In this document: piece after piece, positions 7,878 to 16,759 of the stretch | How positions within the stretch are numbered: position 1 is the first letter of the stretch | How the letters are laid out: every line of letters starts with the position of its first letter | Assembly (NCBI RefSeq): GCF_003347635.1 | Contig: NZ_QDFY01000005.1 | Span: forward strand, 1-64,000 | Length of the DNA: 64,000 bases | Reading direction: 5' to 3' | Source of the DNA: Sphingosinicella terrae | GTDB lineage: Bacteria > Pseudomonadota > Alphaproteobacteria > Sphingomonadales > Sphingomonadaceae | Notes under the pieces: model-generated | What the model was told of the DNA's origin: nothing | The model's database searches: none | Seen by the model: the letters and a program-made list of their open reading frames with translations, nothing else | Position numbers and translations under genes: made by a program

Positions 7878-8453
7878 ATGCCGATCACGACGTCGGACGA
7901 CATGTCCCATCACGAAGGCCGTCCGGCCGTACTCGACCCGCAGCTGTTTCGCCGGGTCTTGGGCCATTTCTGCAGCGGCATAGCCATCATAACCGCGCGC
8001 GACGGCGAGATGCCGATCGGCTTCACCTGCCAGAGCGTGTTCAGCCTTTCGGTCAATCCGCCGCTCGTGGCCTTCTCCCCGTCCCGTACGTCGAGCACCT
8101 ATCGCCAAATCCGCGAGGCGGGAGCCTTCTGCATCAACGTGCTGGCGGAGGAGCAGCAGGAGTTGAGCGCGCGCTTCGCCTGCATCGCCGATGACCGGTG
8201 GTCGAATGTGGATTGGCGGGAAGGGCCGCTCGGAAGTCCGATGATCGCCAACTCGCTCGCCTGGATCAGCTGCCGGCTCCAGGCTGAGCATGAGGCGGGA
8301 GATCACTACCTCGTCGTCGGTGAGGTCGTCGACCTCGCGGCCTCGGACGGCAATCCGCTGCTCTACTTCAAGGGTTCCTACAAGGGGCTGGGTTCGCCGT
8401 CAGAGTCGGCGTGGCGCTGCGACAGGAGCCTTCGGCGGCAGCAGGGATCGTAG
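7878..8453 (+). CDS. Flavin reductase family protein, HsaB-like
   Basis: A 191-residue flavin reductase-like protein that would supply reduced flavin to a two-component monooxygenase. The series VLGHFCSGIAIITA, GFTCQSVFSLSVNPPLV, CINVL, ELSARFA, GDHYLVVGEV and PLLYFKGSYKGL follows the HsaB family closely from end to end. HsaB partners HsaA, which hydroxylates 3-HSA during steroid breakdown. No HsaA-like oxygenase lies in the window, so the partner must be encoded elsewhere. AGGAAAG precedes the ATG at 7878. It is transcribed away from the KshA-like gene across a shared promoter region. Confidence 0.85.
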   Translation: MPITTSDDMSHHEGRPAVLDPQLFRRVLGHFCSGIAIITARDGEMPIGFTCQSVFSLSVNPPLVAFSPSRTSSTYRQIREAGAFCINVLAEEQQELSARFACIADDRWSNVDWREGPLGSPMIANSLAWISCRLQAEHEAGDHYLVVGEVVDLAASDGNPLLYFKGSYKGLGSPSESAWRCDRSLRRQQGS

Positions 8454-8591
8454 ACGTCATGGGCTCGCGCAGATCTGTGGCCTTTCCGACGTCGCGTCGG
8501 CGGTGAGCTGAGGAGGCAGCGGATGAGCCGCTTGAATTGACATCGCTCGTCCCGGCGCCCGCTGGAGCGGAAATCAACGAAAGGATGGCGT

Positions 8592-8882
8592 GTGGAACCG
8601 ATGGATGCGGCACTGTGGATGCGTGAACAGATACTGGAGAAGAGCAAATTGCGTCAGCGCGACGCTGCCGAGTTTCTCCTCCAGTTCGAGGATCGGCGGC
8701 TGGCATATGTGAACGACACCGATAGCCCCTGTGTGGGGCGCCATGTGCTGAAGCGCTTCAGGCGCAGCTTTCCCGATCTCGGCTACGATCGGCGGACAAA
8801 GAGCTGGCGCTTGCGGGCCGACCAGATCGTGCCCCCGACGTCTGACGGGGTACGCCCGTCGGGAAGTCGGGCCGCCGTCTAG
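8592..8882 (+). CDS. Small conserved hypothetical protein
   Basis: A 96-residue soluble protein with no recognised enzyme motif. The core AALWMREQILEKSKLRQRDAAEF followed by VLKRFRRSFPD and RRTKSWRLR looks like a small helical-plus-winged unit, and I have a weak recollection of similar DUF-type proteins. GTG at 8592 is preferred because AAAGGA sits six bases upstream; an ATG three codons later is the alternative. It lies downstream of the flavin reductase after a 138-base gap, and nothing ties it functionally to the catabolic cluster. Confidence 0.6.
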   Translation: MEPMDAALWMREQILEKSKLRQRDAAEFLLQFEDRRLAYVNDTDSPCVGRHVLKRFRRSFPDLGYDRRTKSWRLRADQIVPPTSDGVRPSGSRAAV

Positions 8883-8901
8883 GCCGATCCGCCGCCCTCC
8901 C

Positions 8902-9369
8902 TCAGCCTTTGTCTGCCAGCACCATGTCCCGATCGGCCTCTCCCGCGCGCGCCGGCCCGTGCGGGCACGCCGCCTCGTGGATCGCCAGCAGCGCGATGCC
9001 GAGAAGCAGCTGTTCCTCGGCCGAATAGTGGCGCGAAACCTCGCGCACCGCCGCCTCGATGGCGCCCGCATCGTCGCCGCGATGCACGGCCTCCGACCAC
9101 GCGAGCACGGCCCGCTCCTTGCCGCTGAAGAGACGCGCGTCCCGCCAGTCCGGGAGCCTCTCGATCCGCATCTCGTCCACGCCTGATTGCCGGGCGGCTG
9201 CGCCGTGCGTCCGCCGACAGGCGGCGCAGCCGCCGAGCGCGGCGGCCTGGACGCGCACGAGCGCGAGAAGCGAGGCATCGAGCCCGTGGCCAGTGATTCG
9301 TGAGGAGATCTCGATGACCGGCTCGAGCAGCTCAGTCGGTCGCGGCGGGCGCTCTGATCGAATTTCCAT
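8902..9369 (-). CDS. AhpD-like / carboxymuconolactone decarboxylase family protein
   Basis: About 155 residues. The motif GGCAACRRTHGAAARQSG carries the CxxC and following His of the AhpD-type peroxidase/thiol centre, and AVLAWSEAVHRG is typical of the family. Members remove peroxides or act as peroxidase partners. ATG at 9369 is chosen because AGGA lies just upstream; the open frame extends to 9486 without a convincing site. Closeness to oxygenase genes would suit protection against peroxide leaking from uncoupled turnover, but this is inference. Confidence 0.8.
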   Translation of the reverse strand: MEIRSERPPRPTELLEPVIEISSRITGHGLDASLLALVRVQAAALGGCAACRRTHGAAARQSGVDEMRIERLPDWRDARLFSGKERAVLAWSEAVHRGDDAGAIEAAVREVSRHYSAEEQLLLGIALLAIHEAACPHGPARAGEADRDMVLADKG

Positions 9370-9588
9370 GTCTCGTCCTCTGACCGGTGGCTTGCCTGGA
9401 AGATTGGCGGCGCCCCGCCGGCCATCCTCCATCCGGGGCAGGAGCAAGCGGTCGGAACGTATAGCGAACGGATCGACTATGGCCAATCCCCTTGAATGAC
9501 GTCCCGACCGGTTTCGACCCGCATCGGGGCCGGCGCGGAAATAGGTGAAATCGTGCCGTCCCTCCCGGCGCGAAGCGGGTTGTCGCGA

Positions 9589-10161
9589 TCATTCCTCGCG
9601 CGGGAGCGCCGTCAGGACGTGCTCGATGAAGATGTGGAACTCGGCCATGAAGTGGCGCAGGAATTCCTCGGTCGAGGCGTTCGTCACCTCGCCCTCCTCC
9701 GTGATCAGTCCCGGCTTGAACTGAATATAGGCTTCGGGCGCATTCATCTGGGGCGCATTGAGGAAGCCGAGCACGCTCCTCAGGCTCTGCTGCGCGACGG
9801 CGGTGCCGATCGCGCCGGGGGAAGCGCCGATCACCGCCGTCGGCTTTCGCGCGAAGGCATTGGTGCCATAGGGCCGGCTCGCCCAGTCGATCGCGTTCTT
9901 GAGCGCGCCGGGGATGGACCGGTTATATTCCGGCGTGATGAACAGGATCGCGTCCGACGACTTGATCGCCGCCTTGAACGCGCGCGCCACCTCCGGATAA
10001 TCCTCGTCATAGTCCCAGCTGTAGAGCGGCAGGTCGCGAAACGGGATCTCGGTGAAGGCGAGAGCCTGCGGCGCCAGCCGGATCAGGGCCTTGGAGAGGG
10101 TGCGGTTGATCGAGCGGGTTGCGAGGCTGCCGATGAGGTAGCCGACCTGGTATTTCGTCAT
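9589..10161 (-). CDS. NAD(P)H-dependent FMN reductase (ChrR/YieF type)
   Basis: A 190-residue flavodoxin-fold reductase. GSLATRSINRTLSKAL binds FMN phosphate, and TPEYNRSIPGALKNAIDWAS is the diagnostic family motif. Members reduce quinones, chromate or flavins with NAD(P)H. AGGA precedes the ATG. A 219-base gap without a gene separates it from the AhpD-like gene downstream, and about 200 bases separate it from the divergent glycosyltransferase/mutase gene. A quinone-reducing role near an aromatic cluster is plausible but not shown. Confidence 0.88.
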   Translation of the reverse strand: MTKYQVGYLIGSLATRSINRTLSKALIRLAPQALAFTEIPFRDLPLYSWDYDEDYPEVARAFKAAIKSSDAILFITPEYNRSIPGALKNAIDWASRPYGTNAFARKPTAVIGASPGAIGTAVAQQSLRSVLGFLNAPQMNAPEAYIQFKPGLITEEGEVTNASTEEFLRHFMAEFHIFIEHVLTALPREE

Positions 10162-10365
10162 GGGAGCGGTCCTTTCGGAGCAGGCACGGCGCTAGCGGAC
10201 AACTGTCGCCGCGGCGCGGAGTTGCAGCGCGCCTTCCCGGACGCGCTCCACCGCATGGGTGGCGAGGACGCTAACCTGCATCAAGATCAAAGTGCGGCTC
10301 CCTGACGGAACTGGCGAGTGATTGCTACGTTGACGAAATAGTTCCGTTTTTTCAGGGATTTCCAC

Positions 10366-12720
10366 TTGGACACTGTCAGCAACGGCGCCGCCATGGCGGT
10401 CGCCCCGGCCCGTATGCGTTCCCGCCTTCCTGACACCCTGATCTGCTTTTCGCATCTGCGATGGGATTTCGTCTTCCAGCGGCCGCAGCATCTGATGAGC
10501 CGCTTCGCCCGATCGTGCAGGGTGATCTTCTGGGAAGAGCCCGAGCGCGCGCCGGACGGTGCCGCGCCTGCCCTCCGGACCCGCCGATGCCCGGACAGCG
10601 GCGTCACCGTCGTCACCCCTTGCCTGCCTGATGGGCTGGGCGAGGCCGAGCAGGAGATCGCCCTTAAGACGCTTCTCGATGATTTCCTCGCCGATCGTCC
10701 GGGCTCGCTTCTGCTTTGGTATTATACGCCGATGATGCTGCCCTTCTCGCGGCACGTCACGGCCGACTGCACGGTCTATGACTGCATGGACGAGCTTGCC
10801 AATTTCCGGTTCGCGCCGCCGCGCCTGCTGACGCTCGAGCAGGAGCTGATCGACGCGGCCGACCTCGTTTTCACCGGCGGGTACAGCCTCTACGAGGCGA
10901 AGCGCGATCGCCACGACCGCGTCCATCCCTTCCCCTCCAGCGTCGACCGCGGGCATTTCGCGCAGGCACGCGCGCCGCTGCCGGAGCCCGAAGACCAGTC
11001 TGTCCTGCCGGGGCCGCGTCTGGGCTTCTTCGGAGTCGTCGACGAGCGGATGGATGTCGATCTCCTCGCGGCCGTCGCCGATGCCCATCCGGACTGGTCG
11101 ATCGTCGTCGTCGGCCCGGTGGTGAAGATCGATCCGGCGGACTTGCCGGTGCGGCCGAACCTCCATTTTCTCGGCGGCAAGACCTATGGCGAACTGCCCG
11201 CTTACCTGGCGGGATGGGACGTCGCGCTGATGCCGTTCGCGATCAACGAGGCGACCCGCTTCATCTCCCCGACCAAGACTCCGGAATATCTGGCCGGGGG
11301 CCGTCCGGTCGTGTCGACGCCGATCAGGGACGTGGTCCGCCACTATGACGATCTCGAAGCGGTGTTCATCGCCGAAGGCGCCGCGGACTTCGTGCGCGCC
11401 TGCGAGGCGGCGCTCGAATTGGTCCGGGGCGGGGACGATTGGCTCGCCCCCGTCGACGAGAAGCTGTCGACCTTGAGCTGGGACATCACCCAGGCGCGCA
11501 TGGCCGAGCTCGTCGCCGGCATCGCCTCGCTGGGCCCTGCCGCGCCCGCCTTGTTCGCCGGCCGCCGCAAGCGCTACGACTATCTCGTGGTCGGCGCCGG
11601 CTTTGCCGGATCGGTGGTCGCGGAGCGGCTGGCGAGCCAGCACGGTGCCTCCGTCCTGATCATCGACAAGCGTCCGCATATCGGCGGCAACGCTTATGAC
11701 CGGCTCGATTCCGCCGGCCTGCTCATCCATCAATATGGACCGCACATCTTCCACACCAATTCGGACGAGATCGTCGACTATCTGTCGCAATTCACCGCCT
11801 GGCGGCCCTACGAGCATCGCGTCCTGGCCCAGGTCCGCGGCCAATTGGTGCCGATCCCGATCAACCGGACGACGCTGAACAGGCTGTTCGGGCTCGATCT
11901 TTCGAGCGACGAACAGGCGGCGGCCTATCTCGCCAGCCGCGCCGAGCCGGTCGGGGAGATCCGCACCTCCGAGGACGTCGTGGTCTCGGCCGTCGGCCGC
12001 GAGCTCTACGAGCTGTTCTTCCAGGGCTATACGCGCAAGCAATGGGGGATCGACCCGAGCGGCCTCGACAAGGCGGTGACTGCCCGTATCCCGACCCGCA
12101 CCGATACCGACGACCGCTATTTCGCCGATCGCCACCAGATCATGCCGCGCGACGGCTACACCGCGATGTTCGAGCGCATGCTCGACCAGCCGACCATCGA
12201 CGTGCAGCTTTCTACCGGCTTCGACGAGCTACGCGACGAGATCGTGGCCGGGCACATCGTCTATACCGGCCCGGTCGACGAATATTTCGGCTACCGCTTC
12301 GGCCGGCTGCCTTATCGCAGCCTTCGCTTCGAGCACCGGATCGTCGATCGCGAGAATTTCCAGCCCGTCGCCGTCGTCAATTATCCGGATCCGCAAGTCA
12401 CTTATACCCGGATCACCGAGTACAAGCACCTCACCGGCCAGGCGCATCCCCGGACGAGCCTCACCTACGAATATCCGACGGATGAGGGCGATCCTTATTA
12501 TCCGATCCCCCGTGCCGAGAACCAGGCGCTCTACAAACGCTACGAGGCGCTTGCCGACGCGGCCCGGGACGTCACGTTCGTCGGCCGGCTCGCCACCTAT
12601 CGATACTATAATATGGACCAAGTCGTCGGTCAGGCGCTTTCCGCCTTCCGCCGGCTCGATCGGCACCGCGGGATATCTTCCGTCCCGGTCGAGAACGGAA
12701 CGGCGATCGCCGCCGAGTAG
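10366..12720 (+). CDS. Glycosyltransferase-UDP-galactopyranose mutase fusion protein
   Basis: A 784-residue two-domain protein. Residues about 22-395 form a GT-B-type glycosyltransferase-like half (FSHLRWDFVFQRPQHLM, then SPTKTPEYLAGGRPVVSTP). From about residue 404 the sequence is a full UDP-galactopyranose mutase: VVGAGFAGSVVAERLA for FAD, IGGNAYD, YGPHIFHTN, GYTRKQWG and TEYKHLTGQ. UGM converts UDP-galactopyranose to UDP-galactofuranose. The fusion could pair precursor formation with transfer, or tie the mutase to a glycan assembly site. TTG at 10366 is preferred, with AGGGA about eight bases upstream; ATG at 10393 lacks a ribosome site. galE nearby would supply UDP-Gal. Confidence 0.9.
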   Translation: MDTVSNGAAMAVAPARMRSRLPDTLICFSHLRWDFVFQRPQHLMSRFARSCRVIFWEEPERAPDGAAPALRTRRCPDSGVTVVTPCLPDGLGEAEQEIALKTLLDDFLADRPGSLLLWYYTPMMLPFSRHVTADCTVYDCMDELANFRFAPPRLLTLEQELIDAADLVFTGGYSLYEAKRDRHDRVHPFPSSVDRGHFAQARAPLPEPEDQSVLPGPRLGFFGVVDERMDVDLLAAVADAHPDWSIVVVGPVVKIDPADLPVRPNLHFLGGKTYGELPAYLAGWDVALMPFAINEATRFISPTKTPEYLAGGRPVVSTPIRDVVRHYDDLEAVFIAEGAADFVRACEAALELVRGGDDWLAPVDEKLSTLSWDITQARMAELVAGIASLGPAAPALFAGRRKRYDYLVVGAGFAGSVVAERLASQHGASVLIIDKRPHIGGNAYDRLDSAGLLIHQYGPHIFHTNSDEIVDYLSQFTAWRPYEHRVLAQVRGQLVPIPINRTTLNRLFGLDLSSDEQAAAYLASRAEPVGEIRTSEDVVVSAVGRELYELFFQGYTRKQWGIDPSGLDKAVTARIPTRTDTDDRYFADRHQIMPRDGYTAMFERMLDQPTIDVQLSTGFDELRDEIVAGHIVYTGPVDEYFGYRFGRLPYRSLRFEHRIVDRENFQPVAVVNYPDPQVTYTRITEYKHLTGQAHPRTSLTYEYPTDEGDPYYPIPRAENQALYKRYEALADAARDVTFVGRLATYRYYNMDQVVGQALSAFRRLDRHRGISSVPVENGTAIAAE

Positions 12721-12744
12721 TACGGCTCCGGCCTCCCGGCAGCC

Positions 12745-14913
12745 TCAGGCCGGGGCCGGCGTCGTTCTGGCGGGCGCGGCGTTCATCTCGTCGAGACAGG
12801 CGGCCAGCGCCTGCTCCAGCGGCCGCAGGCTTGCGCCGCGAACGCTCACCAGGGCGGTGCTGCGCGGCTGCGGTTCCGGATTTTCGACCACCAGCCGCGG
12901 ATCGAGGCCGCTCGCCTCCGTCACGCGCCGGGCGAAGCCGTGCCAGCTCACCGAACCGAGATTGGCGAGATGGCGAATGCCGGTCTCACCGTCGATGAGC
13001 AGGTCCAGCACCGCGTGGCAGAGGTCGGGAACGAAGGTCGGCGAGACGTGAGTGAGCGGGCAGGCGCCCACCCGCTCGCCCCTTCGTGCCGCGTCGATCA
13101 CGTTGTGAACGAAATTGTACCGGTCCCAGGGGCCGAAGAAGGCGGCCGTGCGGACGATCAACGCGCGCTCATTGGCCTCTGATACCCCGCGCTCTGCGAT
13201 CGCCTTGCTCTCGCCGTAGACGCAGGCCGGGCTGACCGGATCCTCCTCCTCATAAGGCCGTCCCTGCTTGCCGTCGAAGACCAGATCGGACGAGAAGGCG
13301 ACGATGGGAATCCCGGCGCGGTCGCATGCTTCGGCCAGATTGACGGCGCCGCGCGCATTCCACGCGAGGCAGGTGTCGCGTTCGCGCGCGGCATCCGCGA
13401 CCCGGACGAAGCCCGCGCCATTGATCACCGCCCAGGGGCGATAACGCTCCAGCGCACGGGCGATCGCATCCGGGTCGCAGATGTCGATCTCGTCGCGTCG
13501 GGTGAGGACCGCCGCAAGGCCGCGCGCTCGACAGACCCTGCCGAAGGCGGCGCCCAGCGTTCCGCTCGCCCCGGTGACGAGGATCGGCCGTCCGGCGGGC
13601 CGCGTGTCGGAGCGGCCTCGTTCCCAGGCATGGAAGCGGGAAGGTCGGCGCCACCAGCCGTCGCCGTCGAGGATCGGGTGATCGAATGGCTCGCCGCGCG
13701 CATAATGCGCAGCCGCCTGCGCGATGGCGGTCGGTCGCGGCGCTGGGCCGCGAATGTCGAAGGCGCCCGGATCGTAGCAGCCCTGACGCTGGGTCAGCAG
13801 CGAGCGCCAGTCGACATTCCCGAACAGCGACCAGAGCGTGACGGCCCTGATGTCGACGCCTTCTGCCCGGAGGTCTCGGGCGGATCGCCAGGCTTCCGCG
13901 ACCCAGCGCAGCTGTTCGTCGCGGGTGCAGCCATGATGCACCTCCGTGAGCGCGATCGGCCGCCGGTAGCGCCGCCAGGCCTCGCGCAGGCGAGGGACGA
14001 ACCCGGTGCGACCCGCAAGCCGCCTCACCCGCACGGCCTCGACGTCGACATAGGCATCGCGGCCGTTCCCGCCGGCCGGCTCGCCCGGATAGAGATGGAG
14101 GCGATCGTCGAGGAAACGCTCGCTGGTCAGATAATGGTTGAGACCGACAATGTCGGGGCTGCCGCCGCCCTGCTCGAGCCGTTCCAGTTCGGCGGCGGCG
14201 ATCCCGGCGCCGGTGAGGAACGGGTGCATCGGGTGACTTGGGCCGACCCGCCCGGACAGCAGGTCGAGGCTGAGCCAGCGGCGGTGATTTTCATGCCTGG
14301 CCTGGCCCTGCAGAGGGCGGGTCGCGAAGGTTTTGCCGAGATCCTCTGTCTGCACCAGCCGCGCCCGCGGCACGCAGGCGCGGATCGCCGACATGGCCGC
14401 ATCCACCGCCAGGCACTGGTTGACAAGGGCGCGCAGGAACGCACCGAGGTCTCGGGCATGGGGGTACCAGTGGCCGTAGAGCGCGGAGAAGCGGGCGGTG
14501 GTCAGCGGTTCGTTGACCGGGGTCCACATCTCGATCCACGGATAGCGCTCGGCCACTCTTGCGGCGAAGTCGCCCAGTTTCCGTGGGAAGTCCGGATCGA
14601 GCAGGCTCGTTCCGGCGGGCCCGGAGCCGTGATGGACCAGCCCGGCAACGGGGCGGATGCCGAGTTCGCGCAACCGGTCCAGACGCATGTCGGTCCAGGC
14701 GAAGTCGCACCGGTCCGTGCCCTCCGGCGCGATCGACTCCCAGAGGATCGGGAAACGCAGGGTCCGGATGCCGAGGCCGGCGATGAGGTCGAGATCGGCC
14801 GCTCGCCCGCGATGACCGGTTTCCGCGGCCTGGTCGCGCCAATGGTCGCCGATGCGAACGATCGTGCATTCGGCGCCCCCCCACAGCTCGAGATCTTCGG
14901 CCTTATCCGCCAT
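12745..14913 (-). CDS. GH1-like glycosidase / RmlD-like sugar-nucleotide reductase fusion
   Basis: A 722-residue fusion. Residues about 8-410 resemble family 1 glycosidases, with acid/base Glu135 in TPVNEP and candidate nucleophile Glu324 in ALTEVHHG. After a linker, residues about 437-715 form an NAD(P)-binding extended SDR like dTDP-4-dehydrorhamnose reductase (LVTGASGTLG, then YGESK). I recall this architecture as a conserved pairing in other genomes. It is convergent with the GT/UGM gene with a 24-base gap. Whether the GH1 half hydrolyses glycosides or has another role cannot be read from sequence. Together with galE it suggests a nucleotide-sugar and surface-glycan locus. Confidence 0.85.
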   Translation of the reverse strand: MADKAEDLELWGGAECTIVRIGDHWRDQAAETGHRGRAADLDLIAGLGIRTLRFPILWESIAPEGTDRCDFAWTDMRLDRLRELGIRPVAGLVHHGSGPAGTSLLDPDFPRKLGDFAARVAERYPWIEMWTPVNEPLTTARFSALYGHWYPHARDLGAFLRALVNQCLAVDAAMSAIRACVPRARLVQTEDLGKTFATRPLQGQARHENHRRWLSLDLLSGRVGPSHPMHPFLTGAGIAAAELERLEQGGGSPDIVGLNHYLTSERFLDDRLHLYPGEPAGGNGRDAYVDVEAVRVRRLAGRTGFVPRLREAWRRYRRPIALTEVHHGCTRDEQLRWVAEAWRSARDLRAEGVDIRAVTLWSLFGNVDWRSLLTQRQGCYDPGAFDIRGPAPRPTAIAQAAAHYARGEPFDHPILDGDGWWRRPSRFHAWERGRSDTRPAGRPILVTGASGTLGAAFGRVCRARGLAAVLTRRDEIDICDPDAIARALERYRPWAVINGAGFVRVADAARERDTCLAWNARGAVNLAEACDRAGIPIVAFSSDLVFDGKQGRPYEEEDPVSPACVYGESKAIAERGVSEANERALIVRTAAFFGPWDRYNFVHNVIDAARRGERVGACPLTHVSPTFVPDLCHAVLDLLIDGETGIRHLANLGSVSWHGFARRVTEASGLDPRLVVENPEPQPRSTALVSVRGASLRPLEQALAACLDEMNAAPARTTPAPA

Positions 14914-15160
14914 CGGCTCGTCCTGCGGTCTGAATGGGGCGTGGCCGACAGGCCGGGCGGAAGCAAGCCATTCGTGCCAGGGGCGATCCGCGCCTAAACT
15001 GGATCAGCACGAATCCGACTGCGCACGCGAGGATGGCCGCGCTGATTTGTGGCGCTATGAAGCGACGCCCGCCATCGATGGCGGCGGGCTGGTCAGGATG
15101 GAGAATGGGAATGGCGGACGGGATTTGCGCGAGGGCCGGCGAGACGCGCGGGGGCAGGCG

Positions 15161-16165
15161 ATGAGCGGCGAGCCCCGTCTTCCCGTTCTGGTCACCGGCG
15201 GTGCCGGCTATATCGGCAGCCATGCGGTGCTCGCCCTGCTCGACGCCGGCTGGCCGGTGGTGGTGATCGACAATCTCTGCACCGGCTTCGAATGGGCCGT
15301 GCCCGAGGGCGCGATCTTCGTCCGCGGCGACGTCGCCGACACCGAGCTCGTCGGCGACCTGATCCGGCGCCATCGGATCGGCGCGATCATGCATTTCGCC
15401 GGATCGGTGGTGGTGCCGGAATCGGTGGCCGACCCGCTGAAATATTATGACAACAACACCGCCCGCACGCGCACCCTGATCGAGAGCGCGGTGCGCGGCG
15501 GCGTCCCTCATTTCATCTTCTCGTCGACCGCGGCCACCTATGGCATTCCGGAAGCCGTGCCGGTGGCGGAGACGGCGCCGACAGAGCCGATCAATCCCTA
15601 TGGCTGGTCCAAGCTGATGATCGAGCGGATGCTCCGCGACGTCTCCGCCGCCCATCCGATGAATCACTGCGCGCTTCGCTACTTCAACGTCGCCGGGGCC
15701 GATCCGAAGGGGCGATCGGGCCAGTCGACGGCGGGCGCGACCCACCTCATCAAGGTCGCGGTCGAGGCGGCCACCGGCAAGCGGGCCCATATCGACGTCT
15801 ATGGCACCGACTATCCGACACCCGACGGAACCGGGGTGCGCGACTATATCCACGTCACCGATCTCGCCCTCGCCCATGTACTCGCGCTGGAGCATCTGAT
15901 CGCGCAGCCGCAGGCCAGCCACCTGATGAATTGTGGCTACGGCCGCGGCTTTTCCGTCCTCGAGGTGCTCGACGCCGTCGATCGTATCACCAACCAGCCG
16001 ATCGATCGGCGGATGCAGTCCCGCCGGCCCGGCGATCCCCCCGCGCTCGTCGCCGACAATGCCCGCATCCGCGCGACCCTCGACTGGAAGCCGCATTTTG
16101 CCGATCTCGACACGATCGTGGCCGACGCGCTGGCTTGGGAGCGGCGCCTCGCCGAGAGAGATTGA
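15161..16165 (+). CDS. galE: UDP-glucose 4-epimerase
   Basis: A 334-residue extended SDR interconverting UDP-glucose and UDP-galactose. The NAD site GGAGYIGS is near residue 11, the catalytic Ser is in FSSTAATYG, Tyr/Lys are in NPYGWSK, and RYFNVAGADP and GTGVRDYIHVTDLA are the GalE signatures. ATG at 15161 is chosen because the NAD-binding strand begins a few residues later; the frame is open upstream but encodes nothing recognisable. The product UDP-Gal is the substrate of the mutase half of the 10366-12720 fusion. About 247 bases lie between this start and the divergent GH1/RmlD gene. Confidence 0.93.
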   Translation: MSGEPRLPVLVTGGAGYIGSHAVLALLDAGWPVVVIDNLCTGFEWAVPEGAIFVRGDVADTELVGDLIRRHRIGAIMHFAGSVVVPESVADPLKYYDNNTARTRTLIESAVRGGVPHFIFSSTAATYGIPEAVPVAETAPTEPINPYGWSKLMIERMLRDVSAAHPMNHCALRYFNVAGADPKGRSGQSTAGATHLIKVAVEAATGKRAHIDVYGTDYPTPDGTGVRDYIHVTDLALAHVLALEHLIAQPQASHLMNCGYGRGFSVLEVLDAVDRITNQPIDRRMQSRRPGDPPALVADNARIRATLDWKPHFADLDTIVADALAWERRLAERD

Positions 16166-16168
16166 GGA

Positions 16169-16624
16169 TCAGCCGCCGGCCGAGCTGCGCATCGCAAAGG
16201 AGGAGGTGATGCGGGCCACGCCCGGAAGGCGGCTCAGCACTTCCTTGTGGAAGGACTCATAGGCGCGCATGTCCGGCGTCTGCACGCGCAGGATATAGTC
16301 ATATTGCCCCGCCATCAGGTGCCATTCGCGCACGTCCGGATGCTGGCGTAGCGCCTTCTCGAAGCGGGCGAGATATTCTTCGGTCTGCCGCTCCAGGGTC
16401 ACGTGGACGATGGCCGTGACGCCATCGCCCGCGCCGGGGCCGGCGATGATCGCGGTATAGCCCTGGATGATGCCGCTTCGCTCGAGCGTTCTCAGCCGGC
16501 GAAGACAGGCCGATGGCGACAGCCCGACCTTTGCGGCGAGCGCCTGATTGGTGATCCGTCCGTCGAGGCGCAGTGCCGACAGGATCCTGCGATCGACACT
16601 GTCCAGAATCTCGGTCTGCGGCAT
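16169..16624 (-). CDS. Lrp/AsnC family transcriptional regulator
   Basis: A 151-residue regulator with an N-terminal winged helix (ILDSVDRRILSALRLDGRITNQALA, then LSPSACLRRLRTLE) and a C-terminal RAM effector domain (EWHLMAGQYDYILRVQTPD). It is divergent from a D-amino-acid dehydrogenase gene with 135 bases between them, the classic layout for an Lrp-type activator of amino-acid catabolism. The predicted ligand is therefore an amino acid, probably alanine. Its 3' end lies three bases from the galE stop. Confidence 0.92.
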   Translation of the reverse strand: MPQTEILDSVDRRILSALRLDGRITNQALAAKVGLSPSACLRRLRTLERSGIIQGYTAIIAGPGAGDGVTAIVHVTLERQTEEYLARFEKALRQHPDVREWHLMAGQYDYILRVQTPDMRAYESFHKEVLSRLPGVARITSSFAMRSSAGG

Positions 16625-16679
16625 ATTCTCTCGTCTCTCGGCTGAATGTGCGAAAACAGGCTCGATAATCGAATATCAT

Positions 16680-16693
16680 GGCACAGTTGTGCC
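16680..16693. promoter_or_regulatory. Palindrome between lrp-like gene and dadA
   Basis: GGCACAGTTGTGCC has perfect 6-bp arms with a 2-base centre. It lies midway in the 135-base divergent spacer between the Lrp-like regulator and dadA, in a more AT-rich stretch. It is a reasonable Lrp-family binding half, though Lrp sites are degenerate and often multiple. Confidence 0.4.
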
Positions 16694-16759
16694 GCCAATT
16701 CGACGATCCTTCCGCTATCAGCGGAGGATCGCCGCTGCGAGGCGCTCTGGGATCAGGAC

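Noticed and set aside
1-8453. A complete classical steroid degradation pathway
   Set aside because: KshB, HsaA and HsaD are not encoded here, and no cholesterol side-chain genes or KstR-type regulator were found.
10192-12135. A 647-codon open frame on the minus strand
   Set aside because: It is the antisense shadow of the GT-UGM fusion, rich in Arg/Asp/Gly with no family motif. High GC produces long antisense frames throughout this window.
14914-15160. An N-terminal extension of GalE or a separate small gene
   Set aside because: The frame is open but encodes no recognisable sequence; GalE's NAD-binding strand starts just after ATG 15161.
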